Assembly: GCA_030052745.1 (NCBI GenBank)
Contig: JANBVO010000038.1
Location: forward strand, 301,399-365,398
Origin: Pleurostoma richardsiae
Lineage: Eukaryota > Ascomycota > Sordariomycetes > Calosphaeriales > Pleurostomataceae
Reading direction: 5' to 3'
Length of the DNA: 64,000 bases
Below the pieces are notes generated by a model. That model was not told where the DNA came from, ran no database searches, and was given only the letters and a program-made list of their open reading frames with translations. Of this stretch, positions 11,265-22,619 are shown in pieces (the stretch's first letter is position 1; each line of letters begins with the position of its first letter). Made by a program: the position numbers and the translations under genes.

Positions 11265-14200
11265 GTACTTGACTCTTTTTTTACTTTCCCTCTCCCCTTT
11301 CTGGCCTTTTTCTGAGGCCCGCTCTCCGCGACAGATATGTTCAACACAGTAACAAGGGTTCTCAACCTTCTTTTTCGCCCTTGTGCTCCCTCCCGTCTAC
11401 TTCTTCGATTTCCGCCCTGCGTTTCAAGAGCTGGAGGCACCTGCTCGACTCCGACCGTGGCTGCAGACGTCTAGTATTACATAAATATCATTAACTCGGG
11501 GAATCCATAGAGAAGCGCAGGCCGAGGGTCGTGGCGAAACCTTCATGAGTCTCGTGATCGCGGAATGAGGTGTCGATTAGGTATTCGGTAGTTAGGGTAG
11601 GTAGTTCAACGGAAGGGAAGAGACTTGGTTCGAGGAGAGAGCGAGAGAGCGTGAGGGACCGATGGCGGGGGACCAGCAACAGTGATGTCTGCCAGCGAAG
11701 CGGCAAGGAGGGAGTCGTGACAGTCGTGGGCAAAGGAGGGGAAGGACCGAGGACCGGTAAGGAGAGGAACAGGAAGAGGAGAAGAGTGACGGGAGAGAGA
11801 GAACGATGAAGCCCCCGAGATCTGTCGGTACTGGGGGGGAAGCTGTGTAAAATGCTCACCCCCGTCCACCTTGCACGCTCTATTCCATACCTGGGCAGGG
11901 GATCGCCGGATAGCACAAGAGGCGGGCAGACAGTAGGATCGCGCACCCGCACAGGCACGCACCGCTGCAGGGTCCGGCACACTGCCCGCTCTGTCGAGTC
12001 GAGGCTCGAGGGAAGTATTTCTCGAGTTACTGGAAGTACATTAGGTACCTCCTCTACAGGTGTGTGTACGGAGCGCTGTACAGGTACTTGCTGAGGCGTG
12101 TCTGCCCTTTGTTAGCACGACTTAGAGTGCACATCTAGTCCTCTCCACATCACAATCGTAGCGTCTTACTAGGTGGAGGCAGGCTTCTGCACGCAGTCTG
12201 ATGTGGCAGCGTTCTAGGCGGCCGCGATGCGGCGTCATGTACACTGACAACCTGGATGTGTCCGTCCATATTGACTGAAATGGCGAGGTGGAGGTACCAC
12301 GACAGGCCACGGTACGGAATTGAAGCCGCAAGCAGCTCAGACCGAGCGGTGGCTGCAGGAAAGCGAACTTTCAACCCGTTCCCGTCCCTTTTCAAGCCAC
12401 CACCTTAACGAACCCTCAGGTTGTCAGTGCCGAACTGTCACCCACCCGTAGACCCCTCTGGTTGTAGCAAGTTGCGCCCTCCATATCCTCCTCTCTCGTA
12501 CTCCGTACTCCGTACTTTACTCGAACATACGACGGTGCGCTGCATCTACTGTCGACAGCCCCACGACGCTTTTTTGCGCTTGCGCAGCGCCAGCATGTCT
12601 GGACTGTGGCCTTAGCTTTCGTCCCATGTATCCATCTTGCGAGATGAAGGATGGCCGGTCTAAGTGGGCTTGCGGGCCATCACGGACCAGCTGGGGAGGC
12701 TGGAGTGGTTCTCAAACAGGGGAGCACCAATTGGGAAAGGAGGAGCAGGACAGCCCTTGGAAGGGACAAGCAAGGGTCGTTCTGATATATCAAAGAGGGT
12801 TTGCCAGCCTCTGCCCAGCCTTCAGGTCGCGCCGGTGACCAGTCTCTAACAGCCGTGCGGCATGTTACCGAGTCCGATGGTTCTCTTGGGGTCCCGAGAA
12901 GTGATCTGTAGTATCGAGAGCTCTTCGCGATATCAATTGGCCTATGGGATAGTGTGACTGGCAGCTCTTACTTAGCGTTGGTGAGGGCTGCCCTGTCATT
13001 TATCCCGGGGTCTTACCCCCCTGGTGCTGGCTATCGGGGATTTGGCCGCACCAGCCTCCACTCCGGAACGTCGATCCATCACCCAGCGCGATTAAAGGGC
13101 AAGTTAAGATATCACTGTGGTTACCGTTCCTCCTCACCAAGACCTGGAGATTCGTGGAGAGCAGAAACGAGACGGTCCTTGTGCCTCCTACTCAAGCGGT
13201 GTGCTTGCGATGACTGCCCGCTTGGACACACAAGCCGTTTCTTGTGGGATGTTCAAAGTCAGACATGCAGCTGTCAGCCAATGTCGTCGAGCCATTGTAG
13301 GCGGGACCTGCAGGGGCTTGCATATCGAAGATCCCGCCTCGCGCTACTTGCGTGCGCCATCAACTCAGCGTGATAGTCTTGCTCGCATTAGCACACCAAC
13401 ACCGTGCGCTCTAGGTGTGCGCAAAGCATGAGAAGTCTTTCTGCTCTGGAAGCCATCTCGTACGTCTAAACTTCCGGGGGGGGGGGGGGGGGAGAGCAGC
13501 AGTACCTCGAATCGCGCTTGTTCCACTTTATCTATCTGCTCTAAAGGTGTCGGAGACGGTTTGAGGCCTCTACTCCGCAGTCCTCTAGGAATCCCGGACG
13601 AAGCAGATGTTGAACATGTCGGCGAGCGGAGCATGGTGTGCCCCGTGCATATAGACCACGAGATACCACGAGACGACGTGGCATTTGTATGTGCTCCGTA
13701 CTTAGCAGTACCGCATGATGGTAAACATTTGTCGTTGCAACATGAGATCGTTACTTACATGGAACGTGTTTGCTGCTCCGCATGCTGAGCACTGTGCTGG
13801 TAACCACGAAGGTTCCGACTCCGCCGGGCCATGCACGGCCCGCCTACCCTGCCTACCTTTAGAGACTGGACCCGGTTAGACAGCAGGGAGACGGCGCCGT
13901 GTCGCAACTGCGTAGCCGTCTGAGAAGGGCACATAGGTAGCTTAGAGGGCGGGGTTCAGGCGAGCGTATCCTCGGCAATGCCTCGAAGAGGGCTGGACAA
14001 AGACGAAGTTCTGAAGACAGCATGGGTCTTTACATTTGCCACTTGAGGTACCAAGACAGATCGGAACTGTGCCCGAACGTGCGTTGCTTGTGATGATGCC
14101 TGCATCTTGCAGTGGTGAAGCTGCAGAGCACAAACAAGACGAGAGCTGTTCTATGGGGAAGTGGAGGCTGGGAGGCACACCTGCGGCGCGGGAGTGGTCG

Positions 14201-15748
14201 AGCCTCTTAAGTCAGGGGCCAACTTTGCAGCCGCACGGGCTCTCGATGCCAGGAAGTGAATGTACTATGGTACATCTAGAGGGAAGAGGGACGTAGCCGT
14301 TGCGACATAATTACAAGGGGAAGTGCCCGTCTCGAGGCTAGCAATAGCGCGGGTAACGTAGAGACGTGTCAGTACCGGAGTAACTGCAACTGGTACTTAC
14401 CTAAAATGTAAAATATGTAGCAGATATCTCACGTAGCAACCTGCCTACCTACCTTATTTCTCATTTGGCCCGCAGTCTGGCAAGGCTGGCACGTGCATGT
14501 CACGTGGCAGAACCAACACATACTGGCAGAATTCTGAAGACATGGCCGACCGGAACCTCCGTGTGACACAGTGGACGATCACGCTGGTTAGAAACCATCT
14601 GTCTCGTTAGGCAGCCGTAGCACATAGTCGCGTACCTCATAGTCTTGCGATGCAGAGCTAAACAGACTGTGGCGGCAACTTTGAGTATATTCCTCAACCA
14701 GGGTACATTCGAACCTGACACCGCCTAGGATTGCCTGTCTGGGTAATCCACACAATTTCCGGTTCAGCGTAGCAGCAGGACACCGGAAACACGGCAGAGA
14801 GTAAGATGGATGATTTAGTAGCATGATCGAGCTGAGCTCCCGTCAGCCTTGTCCGCCGGGTAGCTGGGTTGCCCCCTTCTGTAACCACACAATATTAGAG
14901 GCTACCAGAAGCACATAGAGTATGAGCGGTTGAGTGCCAGATGGTCAAAGCCTCATCAGAGGCGCGGTAGTTCATGGGACGATCATAAGGGAGCCTCGCT
15001 TCAAACGTCTCGCCCCTCGTCACTGCCCGCCAAATTGTTTTTGCTTCAGGAGTTTCGTAGGCGAGATTGGAGGCCCTTCTCCGGCCCCGCCGTCATGGGG
15101 AGCCGTATGCCTGCAAGGTTGGTGCACGTGCCGTATCACATGCTTTTCTTGTTTGGCGTCTCTACAGCTTAGTTTAGACCCAGACTTAGAAATCAAGATC
15201 CTCGCCTCTGACCAATTCGCTTCAGGGAGCAAAGCGTGCGTACTGGCACAACAAAGGGATTCTCCCGCCACCTATCATCGAATGGCGAGCTAAAGCGGTA
15301 GGACCCTTCCAGCAAAAGTACTCCGTACCTAGGTCCAAAATCCTCCCCCCCACGAATCTCTCCTAAGGATGCCATCGTCTTCATCTACTGCAAACAAGGC
15401 AACAAAACACAGGGGGAAATGGGAGAGGGTGGGAGTTGAGAGCTTTAGTAGGGGCCCGGGAAGAGATGAAGATGCTCTCAGCCAGCTCAGCTCTTTTCTC
15501 GGGATGCTGGTCGCAGAGTGCTATCATACGGGAGGTTGGGCCGGGCATTGTCGATGACAGTCTTGATGGTCAATTAAACCCCGATGCCCGCCTGCACAGT
15601 AGGCATGGGAATATTGTTAATAAAGGCATTTTACAGTCCGGGAAACAAGAGACTCGGCGTCTGGGAGCAGGTAGACATGTGGCCGTTACACTGTGTTGAG
15701 TGATGCGTCTCGGCGATTGGCGGGCCGGATTTACAACGTCCACCATCA
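11265..15748. other. Gene-poor region
   Basis: The first few hundred bases are the 5' leader and promoter of the serine-rich gene. Beyond that I find no frame with protein-like composition on either strand and no recognisable transposon or RNA gene. Base composition is not obviously skewed to A/T as in RIP-mutated repeats. Items present are a tandem GTACTCC motif at 12498-12515, further CTCCGTAC copies near 13694 and 15318, and a run of 17 G at 13476-13492. Confidence 0.5.
13476..13492. repeat. G17 homopolymer
   Basis: An uninterrupted run of 17 guanines on the plus strand. It may form a G-quadruplex or be an assembly-sensitive homopolymer. Confidence 0.9.
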
Positions 15749-15774
15749 CCTGCAGGCCAAATTTGGCCTGCAGG
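15749..15774. repeat. 26-bp perfect palindrome
   Basis: The sequence from CCTGCAGGCC through AAATTT to GGCCTGCAGG equals its own reverse complement over all 26 bases with no loop. It lies about 1.45 kb upstream of the phosphatase start. It could be a dimer-binding site, a cruciform-forming element or a footprint of an excised element. Confidence 0.95.
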
Positions 15775-17217
15775 GGCCTCCATTGGTCAGACCTGGGCGC
15801 CAAATGGACTGCGCCGATCTAATAATAGCTGCACCTTGTTTCGCAAACACACACACACTCACACATCGTGCTCTCACTTGCAGACCCGGGCTGCCGCCAT
15901 CCACAACCTGCAATTGGCGCACCCCGTCCATCTCCAGACCCATGCGGAAAGGGGGATCTGCTATTTGTTGTCTTCTTGTTGTCTTCCGTGGACGGAGCAC
16001 GCACTCCCGCCACCGCCAAGAAGACGCGAGAATACCAAGAGACGGACAAGAGAAGGCCGAAGGTAGTCGAGAAGACACAAACAGCGAAGTCAGAACAGAC
16101 TCTGTCACGGAAGACCTGCAGCGCCTCGCTAAAGGAAGAAAGAGAGGGACCCACGTCAGAGGCCGCAAGGGGAGACAACCCCTGCCACCTGTAAGAAGCA
16201 TGCACTCCCCTGTCCCCGTCTCGATTCTGTAGTGGCTCTGCTCTCGACTCTTGCGCCTACTCGAGACTGCGCTAGGAGTGCGCCCACCCACTCAGAGTCG
16301 CCGCTTTGCTCGCTGGCCGCGCCTGACTGGCGCTCTGCTCTGCGTGTGTGGTCGCCGTCCGCTGCTGCCCACCACTACACTCGGCTACTTTCACTTCTCC
16401 TCATCCTCTTGCCCGCTGCAGCGCTCCTTCAGTTCACTCACACACACGCCTTTCTTCCTTGAGCAGCCACCCCGGTCGAGCCAATTCTTTTCTCTCCAAT
16501 CCCAATTCCTTCTCTCCTTACCCTTCCTGCCGCTTTCTTCCTCTTCCACAGTGCTGACACCGCACAGAGCCGCGCGGGAAACAGAAGCGTGGACGCCCGC
16601 CCTAACAAAGAGACCCCGACAGACTCGGTCGACACACGAATCTTCGCAATCCGACCCCGTTTTCCCATTCTCACGACTCTCATCTACGAGCGACCAACTG
16701 CGAGCGACGATGTGCTGACAACAAGACACTGGCGGGTCGCAGTCCTCATTGGGTCCTATTCCTCTATCCCTCTCCTAGATCTTCATCTTCAGCCCTGGGC
16801 CGTTCTACAACAAACACTCGATTCTTCGTGACACGTCTTCTCTCAGGGTGGTCCATCTGACTGCTCGGCTGCCTTTCGAGTTATAATTCGTCTCCGGCTC
16901 GGGTCATTTCTCTTTGAACAGTTGAGGCACGTTTGGAAAAGTCGAGAACCGAGCCTCGAGCACGTTCTGGTAGAGTGGAGGCCGTTTCCAGAGGATTCAG
17001 CAGGGCTGTCCGTCCACGGCGTCATTGCTGCCCTGGCCAATAAATACTTGGAAGTGGCCATTAGACTTCTTGTCAGCTCATTCCTTGGTAGCTCATCTCT
17101 TACGGGTGCCGGCAATTGTCCCTCGGCTCGAGCGCGAGAGGAGTCTTGCTCGGGAACTAGCCGACCAACATTTGTTTAGAAGGAGGCCGGCGGAGTCAGA
17201 TGAAGTAGGAGTTTCGG
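15775..17217 (+). promoter_or_regulatory. Promoter and probable long 5' leader of the MAP-kinase phosphatase gene
   Basis: About 1.4 kb precede the phosphatase start without a convincing gene. From about 16390 to 16560 the plus strand is a long CT-rich tract, typical of fungal transcription start regions. Between 16560 and 17217 several short ATG-initiated frames precede the main start, so upstream-ORF control of translation is possible. The CA-rich run at 15846-15866 is a minor microsatellite. Confidence 0.4.
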
Positions 17218-19575
17218 ATGTCAGCGACCGTCCTGTCAAACATGCCTTCAGCAACAGCTCGCCGGCTATACGAGGACCAGATACCCTCATTCATGTCCGT
17301 ATTTGACTTGGACGCCGAAGCGATGCACGATACGGATACGGTCACCGTTGTGGACCCCAGGCTGACCGATATGGAGGCGTCCGGCGAAACAAAGCTGGAA
17401 TCAGACGCTCAACTCCTGTGCTCCAACGTCCTCCCCGTCGACGGGCCGCACAAACATCACGATAGCACGTCGACCCAGAATTCCGCCGATTCATCGCCCA
17501 CCACGACTGTTTCCTGTACAGATTCGTCCTCCCTCTCAGATCCTTCGCCCTCATCGTCTCCCGATTCTCCGGTCAACCTGGTCTCCCTCTCGTCGTTTCC
17601 TGGAACGACCTTCGGGGGTTTGTCCATGGCTAGCCTTTCAGTCACGGACACGAACAGCCTAGCGCGGCCCATGACCTCGCCGTCTCCCCGGCGCGCTCGC
17701 AATATGAAGGGACTCTCAATACAGCCGCCTTTCGCGGGCTCCGGGCCGTCTTCTCTGATCTCGGAGCCTTCCTCTCCCTCGTTTATCAAACCCAAGATTC
17801 CCGGCATGAAGCGGAAGCCGAGCCAGTTGAGTCTGAAGACAAGCACGTCTGATCTCATCAATAGGACAACGCTAGAAGTCCCACAGTCGCCATCATTACC
17901 CCCAATTCTACAACGCAGGGCTCTCAAGCACTCAACCTCATCACCTCATATGTTGTCGGGCCTGAAGTCTGCAACATTCGGTCCAGTCGGCGGCATGACC
18001 TTCCCTGCCGTCCTGGAGCGGAACGAAACTGGTCTGTCAGAGTTCTTGAGGCCGTCAAAAGCTACTGTTCCAGCTGGTGGATTTGACTCGACTATTCTGG
18101 AGGAGGAATCCCCGATACGGACTCAGATTGCGAACAGGGCGGCTTTTGAGTTTGAGCCCTATCACGAGCATGAGAACAACGAGGATCAGAAGACACCTGG
18201 TTACCCTGACGGCCCCATTGCTATTTATGGCGACAACGTCTACCTATATCTAGAACCTACGGCCGAGGAAGCAGCAAAGTTTGATGTGGTGATTAATGTG
18301 GCGCGAGAGGTCTCGAACCCCTTCAAGGCACTTTCCAGCTCTACGCAACAGTCTCAGGCGCAAGAACTTCAAGCAGGCTCTTCCCCTATACCAGACACCG
18401 CAGTCACAACAGCGAGTTTTGCTACCGCCTTTGAGTTTCCTCCAGAAGACGCCAGCCCGACAACGCCCAAGGCTATGTTTCCTTCAAAGGAACCAGAATA
18501 CATCCATATTCCATGGGATCACAACACCGATATCGGCAAAGACCTCATGATGCTCTGCGAGACGATTGAGAAGAAGACGACGGAGGGCAAGAAAGTTCTG
18601 GTCCACTGTCAACAAGGCGCAAGCCGATCAGCAAGTCTGATCATCGCCTATGGCCTCTATCTCAACCCTGATCTGAGCGTGAATGATGCATACTATGCGG
18701 CTCAGTCCAAGAGCCAATGGATCAGTCCTAATATGAGGCTGATGTACTGCCTTCAGGACTTCCAGAAGGATGTCTCAAAGAAAAGACTGCCGCCTGGTTC
18801 TGCATACCGACCTAGGACGGGCAATAGCCCGACTAAGCATCGAGCGACGCTTTCGGTAGATGCTATTAACTCCTCGCCAAAGCAGCCTTTCACGGCGCCA
18901 TTGCCAGGGGAGGATAGTTCTGCAAATGATGCGAGTCCCGGGCGGAGCCCGCTACGTCCAAGGGGAGCAACGACACCTGGTAGAGAAGCAGTCTCTCCGG
19001 GGCCGTCTTCTGCTCCCTCTAGTTTTTCGTGGAAGGAGAAGGAAGACGAGAACGACCCAGGGAAGCTGGGGCGCTTCAACCTCGACCAAATTTTCAGCAA
19101 CCCGCCCAAGCCTGCGGAATCTGATTCTCGCCTTGGGGTGTCCGGCTCACTGCACTCCTTTTCCAAGCCGCCCCCCTCACCAGGATTTGCCAGTCATCGA
19201 TTTGAAAAACACGGCGGCCTTGGTTTTGTACCCTTAAGTTTGGGACCACAGACCAGACCATCGATGCCAGACTCTGCCACAATAGAACGGCAGCCCGCGA
19301 TCATAAGCAGTTCCCCCGACGATGCAGCCCTCATGTCTCCTCGCGCGGAAACAATGACCAATAATCCGCTGCATGAAGCGTTTGCCGACTTCACTGGCAT
19401 GCGCTTCGTCGAGGTTCCGCCAACTCCTAGTGAAGGATTATTCTCACCCCGCGAGACGATGTTCCCAAGGGACCCTTTCTATCCATTCGGCAGGCCGTCT
19501 CAAGTTGCTGACCCTCGAAGCCCGCCCACCAAGGGGGAGACGCCAATCGTGAGATCGATTGATGAGCTGATATAA
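17218..19575 (+). CDS. msg5: Dual-specificity MAP-kinase phosphatase, Msg5/Pmp1 type
   Basis: A single exon of 785 aa; an internal start at 17242 (residue 9) is also possible. The catalytic domain spans about residues 330-520. It has the signature HCQQGASRS, with nucleophile Cys464, phosphate-binding Arg470 and probable general acid Asp434 in HIPWDHN. It also has the YLNPDLSVNDAYYAAQSKSQWISPN stretch typical of this family. A serine-rich insertion (about residues 375-420) splits the first half of the domain. The long disordered N-terminus carries KRKPSQLSL at 198-206, which fits a MAP-kinase docking D-motif. In yeast Msg5 dephosphorylates Fus3 and Slt2; fission-yeast Pmp1 acts on Pmk1. Here a role in turning off cell-wall-integrity and pheromone-type MAP kinases is inferred. 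The C-terminal 260 residues are proline/serine-rich with many SP/TP sites, possible MAP-kinase feedback targets. Confidence 0.9.
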   Translation: MSATVLSNMPSATARRLYEDQIPSFMSVFDLDAEAMHDTDTVTVVDPRLTDMEASGETKLESDAQLLCSNVLPVDGPHKHHDSTSTQNSADSSPTTTVSCTDSSSLSDPSPSSSPDSPVNLVSLSSFPGTTFGGLSMASLSVTDTNSLARPMTSPSPRRARNMKGLSIQPPFAGSGPSSLISEPSSPSFIKPKIPGMKRKPSQLSLKTSTSDLINRTTLEVPQSPSLPPILQRRALKHSTSSPHMLSGLKSATFGPVGGMTFPAVLERNETGLSEFLRPSKATVPAGGFDSTILEEESPIRTQIANRAAFEFEPYHEHENNEDQKTPGYPDGPIAIYGDNVYLYLEPTAEEAAKFDVVINVAREVSNPFKALSSSTQQSQAQELQAGSSPIPDTAVTTASFATAFEFPPEDASPTTPKAMFPSKEPEYIHIPWDHNTDIGKDLMMLCETIEKKTTEGKKVLVHCQQGASRSASLIIAYGLYLNPDLSVNDAYYAAQSKSQWISPNMRLMYCLQDFQKDVSKKRLPPGSAYRPRTGNSPTKHRATLSVDAINSSPKQPFTAPLPGEDSSANDASPGRSPLRPRGATTPGREAVSPGPSSAPSSFSWKEKEDENDPGKLGRFNLDQIFSNPPKPAESDSRLGVSGSLHSFSKPPPSPGFASHRFEKHGGLGFVPLSLGPQTRPSMPDSATIERQPAIISSSPDDAALMSPRAETMTNNPLHEAFADFTGMRFVEVPPTPSEGLFSPRETMFPRDPFYPFGRPSQVADPRSPPTKGETPIVRSIDELI

Positions 19576-21196
19576 TTGGGCCTAGCTTATGGGGTAGATG
19601 GGTGGAGAACCATCAGGGCACGAACGAGCACAAACAAGCCGAATCGCGAACACGAGAAGCGCTTAAGCAACACCGACACGGCTTTTGGGTGACTATTACC
19701 AATGAGTCTAGTCACTGTACTCCTAAGCTCGAGCACACCACCATGAATAATCGTGCCGGGCTGCTCTCGCTTAGGACCGAAGGGTCTAGCTCGCCTCTTG
19801 TCTATCACTACGGAGTATCGCTTACTCGATTCCGCATTGTACTGTGACACTACATTCTCTGAGGGCAGGGGTCGCATCGGATCGAATTGGCGTTTTGAAT
19901 CGGACCAGAAATGTTGTGTCAAGATTATGGCAACACGGCATCGCGTAATGGGTTCTGGGTGGGTAGAGCCTAGGAATTGGATATTCCTATGTTGAATATG
20001 TCATCACACGAGAAGGCCTGGGTCAACGGAGACCAGGAGCACTCGTTGTCGATCGCTGAAACCGGAAGCACTAGCTGGAGGGCTGGCTGGAAAGCTGCTT
20101 CCGTTTGTTGTTCCTTTTGTCGTTCTTGCGTATTCTCGGCGTTACGTTCGCTTCTCTTCATTCTCATCGCATCGCAGCGGTCGGCGCACCGGGTGGAAGG
20201 CGGGCGGCACTACGAAAACAGCGAGTCTTCTTGCCTAACTCGAAATGTTAATCCATACCATGGTGGTCGCGTTTGTCGCCTCGCGGGAGAGCAGTGACGA
20301 GCGCGGCCAAGAATAAGGGGGGATGTTTGGTCCGCGAGGCGTCAGACCGCCTTCTCCGCCATTTAACCTCCCTTCGTTCTGAAGTTCTCTTGGATAAAAG
20401 CGAGAGCGGAAAGGAGGTGTGGCATCGAGAGCAGGAAAAGCTCTGAAAAGCACGTGGCGAGTTTTTTGAGCGATACCCCTTGTCTTCACATGATGAGGCG
20501 CGGACGGGAGAGAGAGAGAGCGCGAGACAGAGAGAAAGAGCAAGCGTGACGCTCATGACTGACGTGACGCCTATGCTCGCAGCTGAGAGGAAATGGTAAT
20601 GAGACACGTCGCTGGCCGGTTGGGCCAGGTGGGAAGGAGAGCGGGTTATGAGAAGATAACCGCGGTGTATGAGGGTAGCATAACGCCAGGAGAACCAGAA
20701 TCGCCTCCCAGAGGCAGTCTAAACTGAAGAAATAATAACAAACTTACAACTTGTCCTCAGGGTCTTCTTCTGCTGTGTCCTGTATCCGACACACCGCAAC
20801 ATAATACCTAGACTTGGGTCGTAGAGCAGTATCCTCCATTTAACAGCCGGGCTGCCCTCTTCTCTACAATACTTTCTCTAATGTCTACCTAGCTCAGAGT
20901 CTCGAATTTTACAGCCCTCTGACAGAATCTAGCGGCAGCAACCAACCTGCTGAACAATGAACCGTGTATGCTTCTAAGCCACTATATCGAACCCCAGAAA
21001 CGCCAGTCGCCCGTTACTTTTTCCCTTGGAAGAAGGTCTACATCGACCTCATACAGCACCGCTCCCGAGAGTCATTGAAGCATCACCGACAATCCACCTT
21101 TTTTTCATTTTCTTTTTTTTTTTTTGGTAGGCGGTAGTATCTCCTGCACTGCCACCATCTAGGTCGCGGAAAGTCGGGTGTGGCCTAGGAAAATCT
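19576..21196. other. Intergenic region between convergent genes
   Basis: This holds the 3' ends of the phosphatase (+) and the transporter (-). A TACGGAGTA motif lies at 19809-19817, an imperfect GA-rich run at about 20508-20545 and a T13 run at 21113-21125. No frame resembles a protein. Confidence 0.5.
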
Positions 21197-21443
21197 TCAC
21201 TGCGCCTTCTCCCTCCTGAGCGCCTCCTTCGCCTTCTCCTGCCGCCTCTTGATCTCCGCCTCTAGCCCGATGCCGCCGAACACGAGCCCCACGCCCAGCC
21301 ACTGCATCTGCGTCAGCTGGTGGCCGAAGGCCAGCACCGAGAGCGTCATGGTCAGCATCTTGCGCGTGACCGTCAGGGTGACGAGGAGGACCGAGCCGAA
21401 GTTGGAGAGGGTGTAGACTGGATGTCAGGGCCGGTCAGCAACA

Positions 21444-21478
<35 letters not shown>

Positions 21479-22619
21479 CGCGGTCCCCAAATGGGAAGAT
21501 GCGCGGCGGGGGGGTTTTGAAAGGTGGGGGAGAAGAGGAACTCACAGATGAACACCTGCCCGACGGCGCCGCACGCCGCGAACCCCAGCACGTCCCTCCA
21601 CACGGCCGGGTGCCGGGCCATGAAGGCCATCGCGGCGCCCAGCTCGCCCGCGCCGCCGGCGCCGGCCTCCATGCCGAGCCAGTCGCCGAGCCCGGTGCGC
21701 GCGAGCCACGGGCTGAGTAGCAGGTAGGACCCGGAGACGAGCGTGCCCATCATGTTGTTGGCGCACATCATCTGGGGGCCCGAGTAGGGGCGGAAGGCCG
21801 CGAAGACGTAGTCCTGCGTGCTGTTGAGCAGGCCGTCGAACAGCAGGTTGATGCCCAGCAGCAGCATGCCCCAGGCGGTGCGGCCGCTGTGCGTCGAGGG
21901 GCGGTGCGTCTTGCCGCTGTGCAGCGTGAAGATGGCGACCCCCGCCGTCACGGCCGCGACGACCAGGTACTTGTGCAGCGGGTAGCGCCGCTGGAAGACG
22001 GTGACGTGCAGGAGCATGACGGGCAGCAGCTTGCAGGACTTGGCGAGCGTGTAGGTGATATAGTTGACGTGGCCCAGCGCCGCGTAGCCGAAGGGCGAGG
22101 CGAGCGCCGACGTCAGCGCGACGAGGAGCAGCGGCGGGAGGATGCGGCGCGTCGGGATGATGGGTGGCACGCGCTGGCCCCGCGGGGTGCTGGCGTAGAG
22201 GTAGATCATGCCCGTGACGGCGGCGAAGAGCGACTGGATCGTCAGGATGAAGACGGGGAACTTGAACACCTCCTTCTGGCCGGGCGGTCCGTATGACGTC
22301 GTCAGGACCTTTTCCTGGAGGAGGGCCCAAGTCAAGCTATCGCGCAGGACATATGGTTAGTCTTGGGTTCCCGCATTCGTTCTTTATTTCTTGCGATGGC
22401 GCACGGGAGGAGGGTCTCTCACAATGAGCCGTATATGCCAGCCACTGCGATGGCAAGCTGCGCCAGGCCCGGCTCCTTCTTCGCCGGCGCGTCTGAGACA
22501 ACAGCCGCCTTTCCATTGCCGTTCATGGCGACTCCATTGGCAGAATAGCGGTCATGCTTGCTGATATACTCCGAGGATGTCTCCCTCCTCATTGGGGTCG
22601 CGGGCTTGGAGCGCGCCAT
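21197..22619 (-). CDS. hut1: UDP-galactose transporter homolog Hut1 (ER nucleotide-sugar transporter, SLC35B1 type)
   Basis: Three exons, 22619-22423, 22336-21546 and 21417-21197, give 402 aa. Splicing restores the family hallmarks [14 protein letters not shown] across intron 1 and [13 protein letters not shown] across intron 2. [10 protein letters not shown] and the [16 protein letters not shown]-terminal helix follow. The protein is hydrophobic with about eight to ten membrane segments after a 45-residue cytosolic N-terminus, and ends in a charged lysine-rich tail. The family sits in the ER membrane. Yeast Hut1 moves UDP-galactose; the mammalian relative SLC35B1 has been described as an ER ATP/ADP exchanger, so the substrate is not fixed by homology. 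Exon 2 is very GC-rich in third positions. Intron 2 contains a (CT)14 tract. Confidence 0.93.
21449..21476. repeat. (CT)14 microsatellite in hut1 intron 2
   Basis: Fourteen perfect CT units, read as GA on the transcribed sense strand, within the second hut1 intron. Confidence 0.93.

Noticed and set aside
15693-16718. Frames of 155-179 codons upstream of the phosphatase
   Set aside because: Low-complexity, overlap frames on the other strand and lie in the CT-rich leader; more likely untranslated.
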